Origin: Atherinomorus stipes
Lineage: Eukaryota; Chordata; Actinopteri; Atheriniformes; Atherinidae
Length of the DNA stretch: 64,000 bases
Assembly (NCBI GenBank): GCA_023101725.1
Contig: JALJCO010001050.1
Span: 186,001 to 250,000, forward strand
Direction: 5' to 3'
This document shows, piece after piece, positions 12,325 to 22,675 of this stretch. The translations under genes were made by a program, and so were the position numbers. The notes below the pieces were generated by a model, which saw nothing but the letters and a program-made list of their open reading frames with translations, ran no database searches and had not been told where the DNA came from. Within the stretch, counting starts at the first letter, position 1. Every line of letters begins with the position of its first letter.

Positions 12325-15205
12325 CAATGGGCTCTATGCATGACTTCACTACTTCCTGAACTAAAGGTAGCTCCTTTGCTTCCCGTCTTTACTGGACAAA
12401 CTGATTAATCCAGGTGTGCCTGACCTCAGTAATGTGGGCAGACACCAGTGTTGTATAAAGTACCCAAAAGCCATACTTGAGTAAAAGTAAAAGTACCTTA
12501 CTGGAAAATGACTCAAGTAAAAGTGAAAGTTGCCTGCTAGAATATTACTTGAGTAAAAGTAAAAAAGTAGCTAGTATTTACTGTACTTAAGTATCAAAAG
12601 TAAAAAGTACTGTTAATAAAACGCAATCAGAAATTTGAGTTGAACATTTTCTTTATTTCTGGTTAATTTAGTTTTTAAGTTTTAATTTGCAAAAGTAAAA
12701 GGAGTTTCAATACCTCCTTACATCAACCCAACCATGTAGAAAAATACTGTACACACAAACACATCCTTGCAGACCTGCCTGCATGCCTACCAACATTCAT
12801 ACCCACGTGCATTCAATATTAAATCATTCCTAATAAACTCTTGGTGCTCAGAGGTAATGCAAACAAACAAAGAACTTGATTGGTTGAACTGTAACATGAC
12901 TGCAGTGTGACAGCATGAACTGTCCATACAGTCATTACGGAACTCAGAAAAACGTTTGTCCAACCTCAAAAAAGTTGTTTCTCAAAATGGTGAGAACTCA
13001 GTCTCCTCTTCTTGGACTGAAGACCAGACCAAGCGATGCTGAACAGCCTTTCACCTGCTGCTGAGGCAGGTAAGGTGTGTTTAGCTTCAGAGACGGCTGC
13101 ACAAGGCTGCTACTAGTGGCTACGAGTCCCACTACAACGAAACAAAGATAGGGGATTATCACGCTAACCGGAAGTTCCCGGATTTTGACACTTCCTCTTC
13201 CGGGCCATGTTAACGACAGCCGTTCCTGCTCTGTTATACTGTTTAAATCGGATAAACTCCAAACATATTTAAGTTTTCATTCTAGACTGAAGTGATACTG
13301 GATCAAAGCTGGATCAAAGCGATCGATTTGCCGCGATGAAGGGCCGAACTTTATAATAAAACACACGTTTGTTTGTCGCCGGTGGGGCACAACACCGGCA
13401 CTTCACAGCATGCTAGCATTAGCCGGCTGGCGTTTGCTGACGTGCTTAACATTGTGCGTCTTAAAACACACAAACATCTGAAAATCGGGTCTGTACCTCC
13501 CGTTTCCAGTGGAACAACTGGGGACTGCCAAGAAAGGAGACGTTTTCAGATGCTTGTGTGTTTTCAGCCGCACAGAGTTAGGCACGTCATCAAGCTGGCT
13601 AATGCTAACCTGCTAACAACAGTCCGCCAGCTACTACTCTGTTAAACTTTGTAAATCGGATAAACGCCAATGCCAAGTTTTCATTCCAGACTGAAGTGAT
13701 GCTGAGGAAGAAGTGGATTAAAACGACAGATTCGCCGCGGTGAAGGACCGAACTTTATAATAAAACGACAAACGTTTGTTTGTGGCCGGCAGGCTATACA
13801 GTCGTGTTAGCAGGTTAGCATTAGCCAGCTCGATAACGTGCCTAACTTTGTGCGGCTGAAAACACACAAGCATCTGAAAGCGTCTCCTTTCTTGGCAGTC
13901 CCCAGTTGTTCCACTGGAAACGGGGAGGTACAGACCCTATTTTCAGATGTTTGTGTGTTTTAGGGAGACGCACAATGTTAAGCACGTCAGTAAACACTAG
14001 CTGGCTAATGCTAGCATGCTGTGAAGTGCCGGTGTTGTGCCCCACCGGCGACAAACAAAGGTGTGTTTTATTATAAAGTTCACCGCTCACTTTCACGTTT
14101 CATATGTATTATAAACCACTGAGACAAAGCATATTAAATACATTGAAATGACATGACTGATAACATATACTACCTAAAAAGTTAGAGATATTCAACTTTC
14201 GGGTTTAATTTAAGGAAAATGTAAAATGTGAATTTATTTATATTATATAATGAATGTTGGACATTTAACTGGAATAATGATGTGGTAATTCCTCAAACAA
14301 TTTATTGAAAGAAAAGCTAACAATGGTGGGTAAAACCATGACATGAAAATGACAATATCTCAATAACTTGTTTTGTTCGGTGTTGTACTGGTCTGATGTC
14401 TAAATGTGAACAGGGAGATGAAGAGGACTGTTTAGAAACAAGATACCATTAAACCAGAATATTTAGAGGTTAAGTCACAGTTAGGACACAACTTTTTTTT
14501 AAACTTTTTTTTTTTTGTGGTTAGCCATCTTTTTGGAATAGCATGATGTGCAATAAATATTTAACTGTTGAACAATGTTCATGTGCATTGAAAAGTTTAG
14601 AGAAAGTTTAATTCAGTTCATCTGGAAAGGTGGTAGTAGGTTTTGGGTTTATTCTGATATACAAAAAGCCAAATATCCCTAAATTCACCGCGGGCGAATC
14701 GATCGCTTTGATCCAGCTTTTGATCCAGTATCACTTCAGTCTGAAATAAAACCTTAAGTATGTTTGGAGTTTATACGATTTAAACAGTATAACAGAGCAG
14801 GAACGGCTGTCGTTAACATGGCCCGGAAGAGGAAGTGTCAAATGTTTCAACTTCCGGAAACCGGAACAAGGAAGCGTGATAATCCCCTATTGTCCATTGG
14901 CTATTACGTTCCTTGTTATTTTGTAGAGAGTAACTAAGATGCTCTGGTAAATGTAATGGAGTAAAAGTATTGATTTTTCTCGGAAAATGTAGTGAAGTAA
15001 AAGTAAAAGTCATCAGAAATAGAAGTAGTAAAGTACAGTACAAATATAAAAAAATACTACTTAAGTAAAGTAACTAAGTATTTTTACTTAGTTACTATAC
15101 AACACTGGCAGACACACCTGGATTAATCAGTTTGTCCAGTAAAGACAGGAAACAAAGGAGCTACCTTAAGTTCAGGAAGTGGTGAGGTTGTGCATAAAGC
15201 CCATC
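12325..15205. mobile_element. Palindromic MITE B1, split by a hAT element
   Basis: The left arm (12325-12445) runs from CAATGGGCTCTATGCATGAC through CTTCCTGAAC and GATTAATCCAGGTGTGCCTG. The right arm (15116-15205) is its reverse complement. Intact copies are at 54650-54879 and 62739-62957, where the two arms meet. The hAT element at 12446-15107 separates the arms here. Confidence 0.7.
12446..15107. mobile_element. Non-autonomous hAT transposon, 2662 bp
   Basis: The ends are inverted and read CAGTGTTGTATA on each side. They are flanked by a perfect 8-bp duplication, GCAGACAC (12438-12445 and 15108-15115), as expected for hAT elements. Both subterminal regions are rich in AAGTAAAAGTA motifs. 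No transposase frame is present. The interior contains large inverted duplications (13145-13330 against 14690-14890, and 13360-13600 against 13830-14085), so it can fold on itself. Mobility would need a transposase in trans. Confidence 0.9.
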
Positions 15206-15740
15206 GTCTTGAACGGCCCGTTCTTACTGATTGATCTATTAAACCAAACTGCCATTTGTCCCCTCCGCTGTGAACATCTCTCCGTAGACAAACATGGCTG
15301 CTCGCTGCTGTTATCTGTGCAGCTGTTCGCTCTTAAAAATCCACCGAAAAGAAAAAAAAAAAAAAAGGAAGTGGATCAAGTTGTGGAGGTGTTGACGTTT
15401 GCAGTTTGGATGTTTTACACCGCAGGAGTTAGAGCTGAGCAAGTTATCACTTTTTGAAACGTGGGTCCTCAGCTGTTTACTAGCAAGCTAAGCTATCCAC
15501 TCAACTAATATTGATTATGTTCTCTGACAAACATTGCCGCACACGTTCCTGTGTTTCGGACTTGTGGTTTTGGGTGGGCGTATGTTTTAAGAAGTAGCTT
15601 GCTCAAACTGTTTTTCCAGGATCCCCTACCCAACCTTTAAAAAAAAACGTCTTTCCCAGATTCGTTCTTAGCGTTAAGAATATCTTAGCAAAGAAGGATC
15701 TGTAAGATCGCTATGACCCAGTCTTTTAGTCCTTCTTAGC

Positions 15741-16335
15741 GAGCGATTGCACATAGGTCCAGCTATGATGGGTAAAGAAAGAAGTAGCTGTGCACAGTTG
15801 GGAGTTGTGAAAACAGCGCAATATAAATATATTTTGATTTGTTTAATATTTAGAGTTTGCATTGAATATGTAGTGACAAAACATGACTATTTTTTTCATG
15901 AGGGAACGTGTTGCAGCAGAACATACAGTATGACAAGAACACCTGTTACTATATGATAAATGCTGAAGCTGTATGTTTCAGGAAGGATCTTTGAGGCTCA
16001 ACGCCAGGACACAAGTGCACTGATAGACAGGGGATTGCTGACCACAGAAAGACAAAAAAAGTGGCACTATGGCAAACAAGTGTGAATAATCATGGCATTT
16101 ACTACAATTTAACCAAACATTCAGCATGCTCAGGAGTACACCACTGCTTAAAAAAGAAAAAAAATGTGTCTGGGTAAGAATCCGGACCCGTAACGTTACC
16201 TGTATCAGGTCCGACAGGTGTCAGCTGAATAAGCTCAGCTCCACCAGTTATTCTACGAAGACGTCCACACATTATACTCGTATGATGTACCATGGATGCT
16301 TTGCATTTTTATGGACTACCTGCATCAATTGTTAT
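15741..16335. other. Unassigned DNA
   Basis: No repeat ends, exon or RNA gene was recognised between the nested cluster and element A2. Confidence 0.4.
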
Positions 16336-16831
16336 TTAAAGCCAAAGTTGGTAATCCTGCTCAGAAACACTTTGTTATACTGGGTGAAATGGTCCTATCG
16401 TGACAGTATCAACACATCCTGTATTCATAAAAAGGAAGGAAAAAAAGTCAGACCTGAGCTGCAGTTCTGTAAAAAACCGAAAGGCAGGAATTGGTAATCC
16501 GCAATTTATAGAAAGAATGAATCAATGCTTTTATGTCTTGTCTCTGTCCTACCCCTCTCTCTGTCCCCCACGTGACCCCCTGTGCGCCCCTCACTGTAAA
16601 CAAATATAGCTAATGGACTGCTAACTGCTGCTGCGCCAAAAACACAAAACAACAACTAAGGATAAACCTAAGTCTCGGAGGCGTTGATGTTTGCAATGTG
16701 GACTTTTTAAACCAAAGAAGGAGTTGGAAGTGAGTGGATTAAAGCTTTTAAAACGTGGTTTGTCAGCTGTTTACTATCAAGCTAACGAGCTATCCACTCA
16801 GCTGTTACCGTTAACCTGCTCGTAAAACATA

Positions 16832-16835
16832 GGCG
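16832..16835. repeat. Target site duplication GGCG, left copy
   Basis: GGCG directly precedes the left LTR and recurs at 25233-25236 directly after the right LTR. Element A1 has a single GGCG at the matching position, which supports a 4-bp duplication made on integration. Confidence 0.85.
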
Positions 16836-16900
16836 TGTTGCCCCTCTGGCTTGGCAACCAGAAGGCAACAGAGTAGTAGTTGTCTCAACGTGTGGATGAG

Positions 16901-16965
16901 CTGTGGTAGGAACAGAGGAGACACACGTTGAGCTAGCGTTGGCTTCACACAGGAAGTTGATTCTT
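16901..16965 (-). repeat. 65-bp LTR internal direct repeat, copy A of the 3' LTR
   Basis: The segment from CTGTGGTAGGAACAGAGGAG to AGGAAGTTGATTCTT is identical to 17716-17780 in the same LTR. It also matches 24160-24224 and 24975-25039 in the other LTR. In element orientation copy A is the downstream one and is directly preceded by AATAAA. Confidence 0.9.
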
Positions 16966-16969
16966 TATT
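16964..16969 (-). promoter_or_regulatory. Candidate polyadenylation signal AATAAA in the 3' LTR
   Basis: AATAAA occurs on the minus strand about 130 nt before the LTR end, within CAATAAAGAATC. The position fits an R-region polyadenylation signal. The equivalent in the 5' LTR is at 24223-24228. The actual cleavage site is unknown. Confidence 0.5.
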
Positions 16970-17715
16970 GCCGACATCAGGCATCATGGCAACAGAACTG
17001 GCATTCATCTTCAGTCTCATTTACATATCTCCATAAACTTATGTAGGGTCATCCCAGCTAAACATGTTCCCTTACACTGAGACATCCTTATAAAGATCAT
17101 TTGAGTAAGATTACCAGTTTGACAAATACAATTAACTTTTATGACAATTTCAGAAATCTGTACTGTTTGACATTCTCAGTCTTTTAACTGCTTATTTTAA
17201 CTCTCAACAGAAGAAATACACAAAATAAATTATATTTTTACCCTTTTTAACCATAACAGCTTTTATCTTTATTCTAACCACATGAATTTAAACAGAGTAT
17301 ACAATTTCCCTTTGGCAGACACTTTCTCTGTCTTTTTCTTATGACCACATTTCTATAAATCACCTACCATATGACATTTCTATGTTGGCATTAACCCAGA
17401 ACATGCTTTTAGCTTCTATCAAATATAAGAAAATATCATAAAGCATGAAAAACTTCATTTGGCGCAAACTCAGTTCAATACAAGAAGTTAGAAACACTCA
17501 TTTCTCAGTTGTTTTGGGTTATCTTCCCACACACCATCACATTACTGAATCCCGCTAGCATTAGCCTCGGTTAGCAGTCCATTTTAAACGGCTGTTTCGC
17601 CAATGAACTCTTCAAAACTCACTTCGTTCACAGACAGAAACACTTTACTCAATACACAACACTTTTAAACATAAATGACTGCAATATATATTCATTTTAA
17701 TGAATATTTACCGAC

Positions 17716-17780
17716 CTGTGGTAGGAACAGAGGAGACACACGTTGAGCTAGCGTTGGCTTCACACAGGAAGTTGATTCTT
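17716..17780 (-). repeat. 65-bp LTR internal direct repeat, copy B of the 3' LTR
   Basis: This is identical to 16901-16965 in the same direction, about 815 bp away. In element orientation it is the upstream copy, about 195 nt from the LTR start, and is followed by GTCGGTAAATATTC. Confidence 0.9.
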
Positions 17781-17973
17781 CCGGTGTGACCTCTCTATTC
17801 TGTACCACCAGCGCGAGGAGCGCCCTCTAGCGGCTGGATGTAATATGGCGCTATAGTACCGAGAATACAATGTGATCATGTAAGACAGATAAAAAGTGAT
17901 CTCTCGAGAAAACAAAATAACAAAATTAAATAGGGGTGTCTGTTTTTATTATTCATTAATCCAACCCGCTACA

Positions 17974-17986
17974 CTCTCCCCCACTT
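17974..17986 (-). promoter_or_regulatory. Polypurine tract (plus-strand priming site)
   Basis: On the minus strand AAGTGGGGGAGAG abuts the first base of the 3' LTR. This purine run is where plus-strand DNA synthesis is expected to start during reverse transcription. It lies between the pol stop and the LTR. Confidence 0.9.
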
Positions 17987-18031
17987 AAAAAAAAATGTCT
18001 CCTGACATTTACCAATGCTCTGTGGTGTTTT

Positions 18032-21000
18032 CTAGTGCACAAGGTTGTAAGGGTTGGGGTAATAAAACTGTGGGTGGATGGGATAAGGGAATGTTGGGAA
18101 ACTATGAGTCTCTGTCATGGGTTGGCTTATCAAGAAGGGGTTCACACTTGCACTCCAGTGGCGATAAGAGGGTTGACCAAGAACATCATATGTGAACTGT
18201 GTAGGTGGTCTTGCTCTTCTCTGTGATCTCCTTACATCGTCACCTTCTCCTGTGTTTCCACAATCCATTTCCTCTCTTTGCTCCAGTTCTCTTCCAACTA
18301 GTCCCAGTTCACTCTCAGTATCCTCAGTGTTTGACTCCATTCCAGCTTCTTGACTGTCTGCAGGACAGAACTCTTGGGCTGTTGCACGCAGTTTAGGCTG
18401 ATTTTGAGGATTCTGGCTTGGATCAACTAGTTCAAGTTGCTGAGGAGCTTGCTGTGGGATGACAGGTTGCTGTTGGTTTATCAGTCTGTAACATGGAATT
18501 CTTTTCCTGAGGTCATAATGGTAAGTACACTCCTGCTCCTCATCCTCGTCTGAGCTGTCAGTCTCAGTTTGGTTCGTCATGTTTCTGTTTTGTGTACACT
18601 TGTTTGGTTTTGTCTTGTCTGTAACAGCTGGTTCATCCTCTAGAGGTAGATCGTTTACTGAGAGCAACAGGTTTCTATGCAACACTCGCATGGTTTTGCT
18701 GCCTCTCTCTGGTTGCACTTTATAGACTGGTCCCTCTCCCAATCTCTCCACCACCCGATGTACTACTTTTTCCCAGTAAGCTCGCAATTTCCCAGGACCT
18801 CCCCTCTCTGAAAGATTTCTCACCAGTACCCTGTCTCCTGGCTGAAGAGCTACACCTCTGACATGTCTATCATATTGTTTCTTGCCTTTAGCAGAAGACT
18901 TCTGGCTGTTGTCAGTGGCTATCTGGTAAGCAACTCGCATCCTATCTGCCCACTTTTGTGCAAATGTTTGGTGACTCTGTGTTTCAGTCTCTTGTCTAGG
19001 GCCAAAGAGCAGATCAACTGGTAGACGTGGAGCCCTGCCATACAACAAGAAGAATGGAGAGTACCCCGTCGCTTCGTGCCTTGTACAGTTATATGCGTGC
19101 ACAATCTGAGGCAGATGATCTTTCCATGCACTCTTTTTTTCTTCTTGGAGGGTGCGCAGCATTTGGAGAAGTGTTCGATTTAGTCGCTCCACTGGGTTGC
19201 ACTGTGGGTGATAAGGCGTGGTACGCGAGTGAGAAATCCCTGATAGTTGTTGCAATCTCTGGAACAGGCTGTTCTCGAACTCGCGTCCTTGATCGTGGTG
19301 CAGCTTTTCTGGATACCCAAAACGAGGAATGAAGTCCTGGAAGATCTTTTCGGCTGCCGTTTTACCTGATTTGTTCTTTGTTGGGTACGCCTGCGCGAAC
19401 CGTGTAAAATGGTCAATAAGAACAAGGATATACTCATATCCTCCTTTGCTAGGCTCCAGATGTAAATAATCAACACAGACCAACTCAAACGGTGCACTTG
19501 TTGTGATGGATCCCATTGGAGCTTTTGGCAGGATGCTGGGGTGTTTTTGTTTGATACAAGGACATTTTTTTGTTATGTAATCCTCGATGTCTTGCTGCAT
19601 ATGTGGCCAATAAAACCTTTCTCGGGCAAGATGGACAACTTTTTCAGGCCCCACATGTCCCATATCATTATGCAGGCTCTTTAACACCACAGGTTTAAGC
19701 TGTTCAGGGAGGACAAGTTGCTTGTTTTTCTCCGTTTTCCGGTAGAGTAATCCATTTTCCATCGCCAACTTGTTCCACTCATAAAGCAGTCTCCTGGTCT
19801 GTTTACTCATGGCCTTTTTCTCTTTTTCTGTTGGAATCCATCCCTTCAGTTTCAGGGACACAACTTCTCTGATTGCTGGATCGTTCTGTTGGGCAGCTCT
19901 TACATTGTTAGGTGTGATGCTGGAAACGCTCTCTGATGGTGCGGCATCTGCATCTTCACTGTTGAGCTGTAGTGCAGCCACCCAAGGGACATCATTTTTG
20001 TGAGCTACTTTGCTGCCTTGCCACACTGCAGAAACAACCTCAGATGACACTGACTCAGTAAAGTCATCTATCTGCTGTGGGAGTTTTACTGGGTACCTGG
20101 ACAACATGTCAGCATCAGCGTTTTTCTTTCCGGGTCGATACTTGATATCGAAATGAAAATCAGCTAACTCCCCAACCCACCTGTGGCCCACCGCGTTTAA
20201 TCGTGCCGAACTCAGGATGTAGGTTAGAGGGTTATTATCTGTATAGATGGTAAAGGTTGGTGCATAATACAGATAATCCCGGAATTTGTCACAGACAGCC
20301 CACTTGAGCGCCAGGAATTCGAGTTTGCCTGAGTGTAGATGATAGTTTTTCTCGGCAGGTGTTAATGTCCTGGACCCGTACCCAATGACACGCAGCTTGT
20401 TGTTTTGCTGTTGATATAATACAGCGCCAAGGCCTTCATTTGATGCATCAGTATGCAACACAAACGGAAGATCAAAGTCAGGGTAAGCCAGGATAGGAGG
20501 GTTTGTGAGCATCTCTACTAACCTGGATAACACATTTTGATGTTCAGCGGTCCAAGTAATGGGTGTTCGGGAGGAGAGCTGTCCTTTTTTTCCATTTGTT
20601 CTTGCCTTGTTAGTCTGGGTTCTGATGACATTACTGGCCTCTCCTTGGGTCTGTAGGAGCTCAAACAAGGGTCTTGCTAGACGTGAAAAATCCTGGATGA
20701 AGGACCGGTAATAACTGAGGAATCCAAGCAATGTCCGGACCTCTCCAACTGTGCATGGTTTCCTTTCCTTTAGGGCCATTACTGCTTCCAAATCCTTCTG
20801 GTCGATCTGGATTCCATCTCCTGACACCATCCGCCCAAGGTAACGGATTTGCTTTTTGAAAAGTTCACACTTGGCTGGACGAAGCTTGATGCCATGTTGT
20901 CGCATCCGGCAAAGTACTTGGCGTAGATGGTTCACATGATCGTCAAAAGTCTTAGAATAACAAAGGACATCGTCCAAATATGGCACACAGCACTCATCCC

Positions 21001-22675
21001 TGATGCCCTCCAGCACTCCCTCCATGCACCTCTGGAATGCGGCTGGTGCATTTGTCAGTCCAAAGGGTATCCTAACCCATTCATAGAGTCCCCAAGGTGT
21101 GCTGAACGCAGTTAAATGTCTTGACTCTTCACTTACAAAACCTTGATGGTACGCACTTCCCTGATCCAAGATGGAAAACCATGAATTGCCCCCCAAACTA
21201 TCCAACAGATCCTGGATCCGTGGTAATGGATGGCGATCGGGAATGGTTTTGCGGTTGAGTTCGCGGAAGTCAACACACAGTCGCAAACTGTTGTCTTTTT
21301 TTCGCACGCACACTACTGGTGAAGAATGAGATGACACTGATTTACTGATCCATCCTCTGTCTAAGAGATTTTGGATGTAGTCCTTCACTTCTTTATATAG
21401 TGGTCGCGGAATGGAATTGTAGTTTTTCTGTACAGCTGCGTTGTCTGTTGTGTTGATTTTAAGCTGTAGACCGGGGATACATCCAATGTCTCCTTCCTCA
21501 CGGGCGAACACATCACTTTCCTCATAGAGCATCTGTCGGGCTACCTTCTGCTCGTGGTCAGACAGATGGTCTAGACTGACATTTGGATGCCATTTATCGG
21601 TTCTGCGATTTTCTTTTACATCTCTGTGTCCATCGTTTGTGCTAACATGAGCAGTGCACAGAAGAGGATCAGTGCTGGAATCTGATGGTTTCTGATGAGA
21701 TGGCTGGATGGTTACAGGTTTACTGTCAGTAATCTCTTCAAGGCAACCTAATACTCTCTTTGGAGGTAAGAAGATGTCTCTGTTTGTTGAGTTCTGGATT
21801 GGTATTTTCACTATTTTGGAAGCCCCAGCAGGTACATCAACAAGAGCGGGGAAACACTCCAACCCATCTGGTAAGCTACACTCTACATCTGGCTCAAACA
21901 ACATTACTCCTCCTACAGGGAAAGCTCTTATGCGACATCTCACCTCACAGATTTGGCTACTGGGTACCATGAGCCCTTTCTTTCCAACTCTCACTTCAAA
22001 CTCTACTGACTCTTCCTGAAGTGGCATTGTTTGAACAACAGAAACAAGATTCTCGGCATTGCTTTTCTGAATTTTCAATGCTTCTGACAGTAAGTCTACC
22101 AAACTGATGTCATCCTCTTGCTTACTGCTTTCCTTAATGATCTCTTGGATAACATTAAAGCCTAACAATGGGCTACTTACACTCTCTTTGCTTACTAGCA
22201 TCGGAACACAGAGGGCAACTGAGCCATGTTGGTTACTTGTGATCTCCAGGAGAACCTCTATCCACCCATCAAATGGTACCTCAGTTCCATTGGCTGCTGT
22301 GACTTTAAGTGGATGATCTGGCAACAGGCTCTCTAGTGGCTGAATGTTTACGTTTGGCAAAGCTTTCTGCACCCAAGATTTCTCCACTATACTAACTTGT
22401 GCTCCACTGTCTAATAGCATCTGAAGTTTTACTCCATTCAGGTGACAAGTCATCATGCACCTACCACCAATCAGCTGTGCAACACGTTGTCTTTTTGGCA
22501 CATTTTGTTGTGTGGGGGACTTGGTGGAAGATGGGATTTTCTCTTTGGAGTGCAGCTTTCCTGAGATGAGGGACTCTGCATTAAGTCCGGTCACTGGTGG
22601 TCCCTCCCCAGTGACCTCATCCGGTTTCCCGACTTCTGTAAGCATCCAATAGCTCTGTGCCCTTCTTTTCCGCAC
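18032..22675 (-). CDS. pol: Pol polyprotein: protease, reverse transcriptase, RNase H, integrase
   Basis: This 1547-codon open frame encodes the enzymes that copy the element's RNA into DNA and integrate it. Residues 89-92 are DSGA, the active site of a retroviral-type aspartic protease. Reverse transcriptase covers about 420-610, with VDFR at 468 and the YLDD catalytic box at 566. RNase H covers about 735-860, with Asp743, Glu786, Asp813 and a final NADAD. Integrase follows, with a zinc-binding His1002, His1007, Cys1038, Cys1040, catalytic Asp1069, Asp1128 and Glu1163, and a GPG/GPVY-rich C-terminal part near 1293-1335. A hydrophilic Gln/Glu-rich tail of about 200 residues ends the protein. 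The first Met (22675) lies upstream of the shift site, so translation most likely enters by -1 frameshifting from gag near 22624 and not by initiation. No internal stop is seen. Confidence 0.97.
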   Translation of the reverse strand: MRKRRAQSYWMLTEVGKPDEVTGEGPPVTGLNAESLISGKLHSKEKIPSSTKSPTQQNVPKRQRVAQLIGGRCMMTCHLNGVKLQMLLDSGAQVSIVEKSWVQKALPNVNIQPLESLLPDHPLKVTAANGTEVPFDGWIEVLLEITSNQHGSVALCVPMLVSKESVSSPLLGFNVIQEIIKESSKQEDDISLVDLLSEALKIQKSNAENLVSVVQTMPLQEESVEFEVRVGKKGLMVPSSQICEVRCRIRAFPVGGVMLFEPDVECSLPDGLECFPALVDVPAGASKIVKIPIQNSTNRDIFLPPKRVLGCLEEITDSKPVTIQPSHQKPSDSSTDPLLCTAHVSTNDGHRDVKENRRTDKWHPNVSLDHLSDHEQKVARQMLYEESDVFAREEGDIGCIPGLQLKINTTDNAAVQKNYNSIPRPLYKEVKDYIQNLLDRGWISKSVSSHSSPVVCVRKKDNSLRLCVDFRELNRKTIPDRHPLPRIQDLLDSLGGNSWFSILDQGSAYHQGFVSEESRHLTAFSTPWGLYEWVRIPFGLTNAPAAFQRCMEGVLEGIRDECCVPYLDDVLCYSKTFDDHVNHLRQVLCRMRQHGIKLRPAKCELFKKQIRYLGRMVSGDGIQIDQKDLEAVMALKERKPCTVGEVRTLLGFLSYYRSFIQDFSRLARPLFELLQTQGEASNVIRTQTNKARTNGKKGQLSSRTPITWTAEHQNVLSRLVEMLTNPPILAYPDFDLPFVLHTDASNEGLGAVLYQQQNNKLRVIGYGSRTLTPAEKNYHLHSGKLEFLALKWAVCDKFRDYLYYAPTFTIYTDNNPLTYILSSARLNAVGHRWVGELADFHFDIKYRPGKKNADADMLSRYPVKLPQQIDDFTESVSSEVVSAVWQGSKVAHKNDVPWVAALQLNSEDADAAPSESVSSITPNNVRAAQQNDPAIREVVSLKLKGWIPTEKEKKAMSKQTRRLLYEWNKLAMENGLLYRKTEKNKQLVLPEQLKPVVLKSLHNDMGHVGPEKVVHLARERFYWPHMQQDIEDYITKKCPCIKQKHPSILPKAPMGSITTSAPFELVCVDYLHLEPSKGGYEYILVLIDHFTRFAQAYPTKNKSGKTAAEKIFQDFIPRFGYPEKLHHDQGREFENSLFQRLQQLSGISHSRTTPYHPQCNPVERLNRTLLQMLRTLQEEKKSAWKDHLPQIVHAYNCTRHEATGYSPFFLLYGRAPRLPVDLLFGPRQETETQSHQTFAQKWADRMRVAYQIATDNSQKSSAKGKKQYDRHVRGVALQPGDRVLVRNLSERGGPGKLRAYWEKVVHRVVERLGEGPVYKVQPERGSKTMRVLHRNLLLSVNDLPLEDEPAVTDKTKPNKCTQNRNMTNQTETDSSDEDEEQECTYHYDLRKRIPCYRLINQQQPVIPQQAPQQLELVDPSQNPQNQPKLRATAQEFCPADSQEAGMESNTEDTESELGLVGRELEQREEMDCGNTGEGDDVRRSQRRARPPTQFTYDVLGQPSYRHWSASVNPFLISQPMTETHSFPTFPYPIHPQFYYPNPYNLVH
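22568..22630 (-). promoter_or_regulatory. -1 ribosomal frameshift signal: GGGAAAC heptamer plus pseudoknot
   Basis: In the gag frame the minus strand reads tcG GGA AAC (22630-22624), a canonical X-XXY-YYZ slippery heptamer. After a 7-nt spacer (CGGATGA) comes stem 1, GGTCACTGG (22616-22608) pairing with CCAGTGACC (22597-22589), 9 bp. Its 10-nt loop contains GAGGGAC (22606-22600), which pairs with GTCCCTC at 22574-22568. That gives a 7-bp stem 2 and an H-type pseudoknot with loops of 1, 2 and 14 nt. The pol frame is -1 relative to gag, as the signal requires. The gag stop codon (22593-22591) lies inside stem 1. Frameshifting efficiency is not known. Confidence 0.9.

Larger units (their letters stand above)
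12182..15636 (-). mobile_element. TTAA-flanked element A3, carrying nested insertions
   Basis: TTAA lies on both sides (12178-12181 and 15637-15640). The left part (12182-12320), which includes CACCTGTGGAACGGACAGGAC, and the right part (about 15335-15636), which includes TGTTGACGTTTGCAGT and GGATCCCCTACC, both match element A4 at 49251-49697. A4 reads in the opposite direction and has nothing inserted. Between the two parts lie the palindromic MITE B1 and the hAT element, plus roughly 130 bp (15206-15335) I cannot assign. Confidence 0.7.
12112..15735. mobile_element. Outer MITE-like repeat G, interrupted by element A3
   Basis: The flanks of the A3 insertion (12112-12177 and 15641-15735) both carry AGAATATCTTAGC and TTCTTA/TAAGAACG-type motifs in inverted arrangement. 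A related segment at about 25475-25620 has TTCTTAATTCTTACGAACG and GTTAAGAGCATCTTAGAGA. This suggests an old foldback repeat that received A3 at a TTAA site. Borders are approximate. Confidence 0.35.
16836..17973 (-). repeat. 3' LTR of the gypsy element
   Basis: The LTR is 1138 bp. On the minus strand it begins TGTAGCGGGTTGG and ends GGGCAACA, the usual TG...CA. It matches the other LTR throughout, with scattered substitutions and two compensating 3-bp length differences. It contains two identical 65-bp direct repeats (16901-16965 and 17716-17780). Confidence 0.95.

Noticed and set aside
16126..16497. 123-codon plus-strand frame
   Set aside because: Its second half is part of TTAA element A2, and the same DNA in element A1 does not keep the frame.
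17974..18031. Possible env gene of the gypsy element
   Set aside because: Only 58 bp lie between the pol stop and the 3' LTR, so there is no room for env.
19027..19332. Plus-strand open frame of 101 codons opposite pol
   Set aside because: It is antisense to the integrase coding sequence, which has clear conserved motifs. It has no motif of its own.
22655..22668. GGAAAAG as an alternative frameshift site near the Gag zinc knuckle
   Set aside because: It does not fit the X-XXY-YYZ pattern, and the GGGAAAC site downstream fits in the correct register with a structured 3' element.
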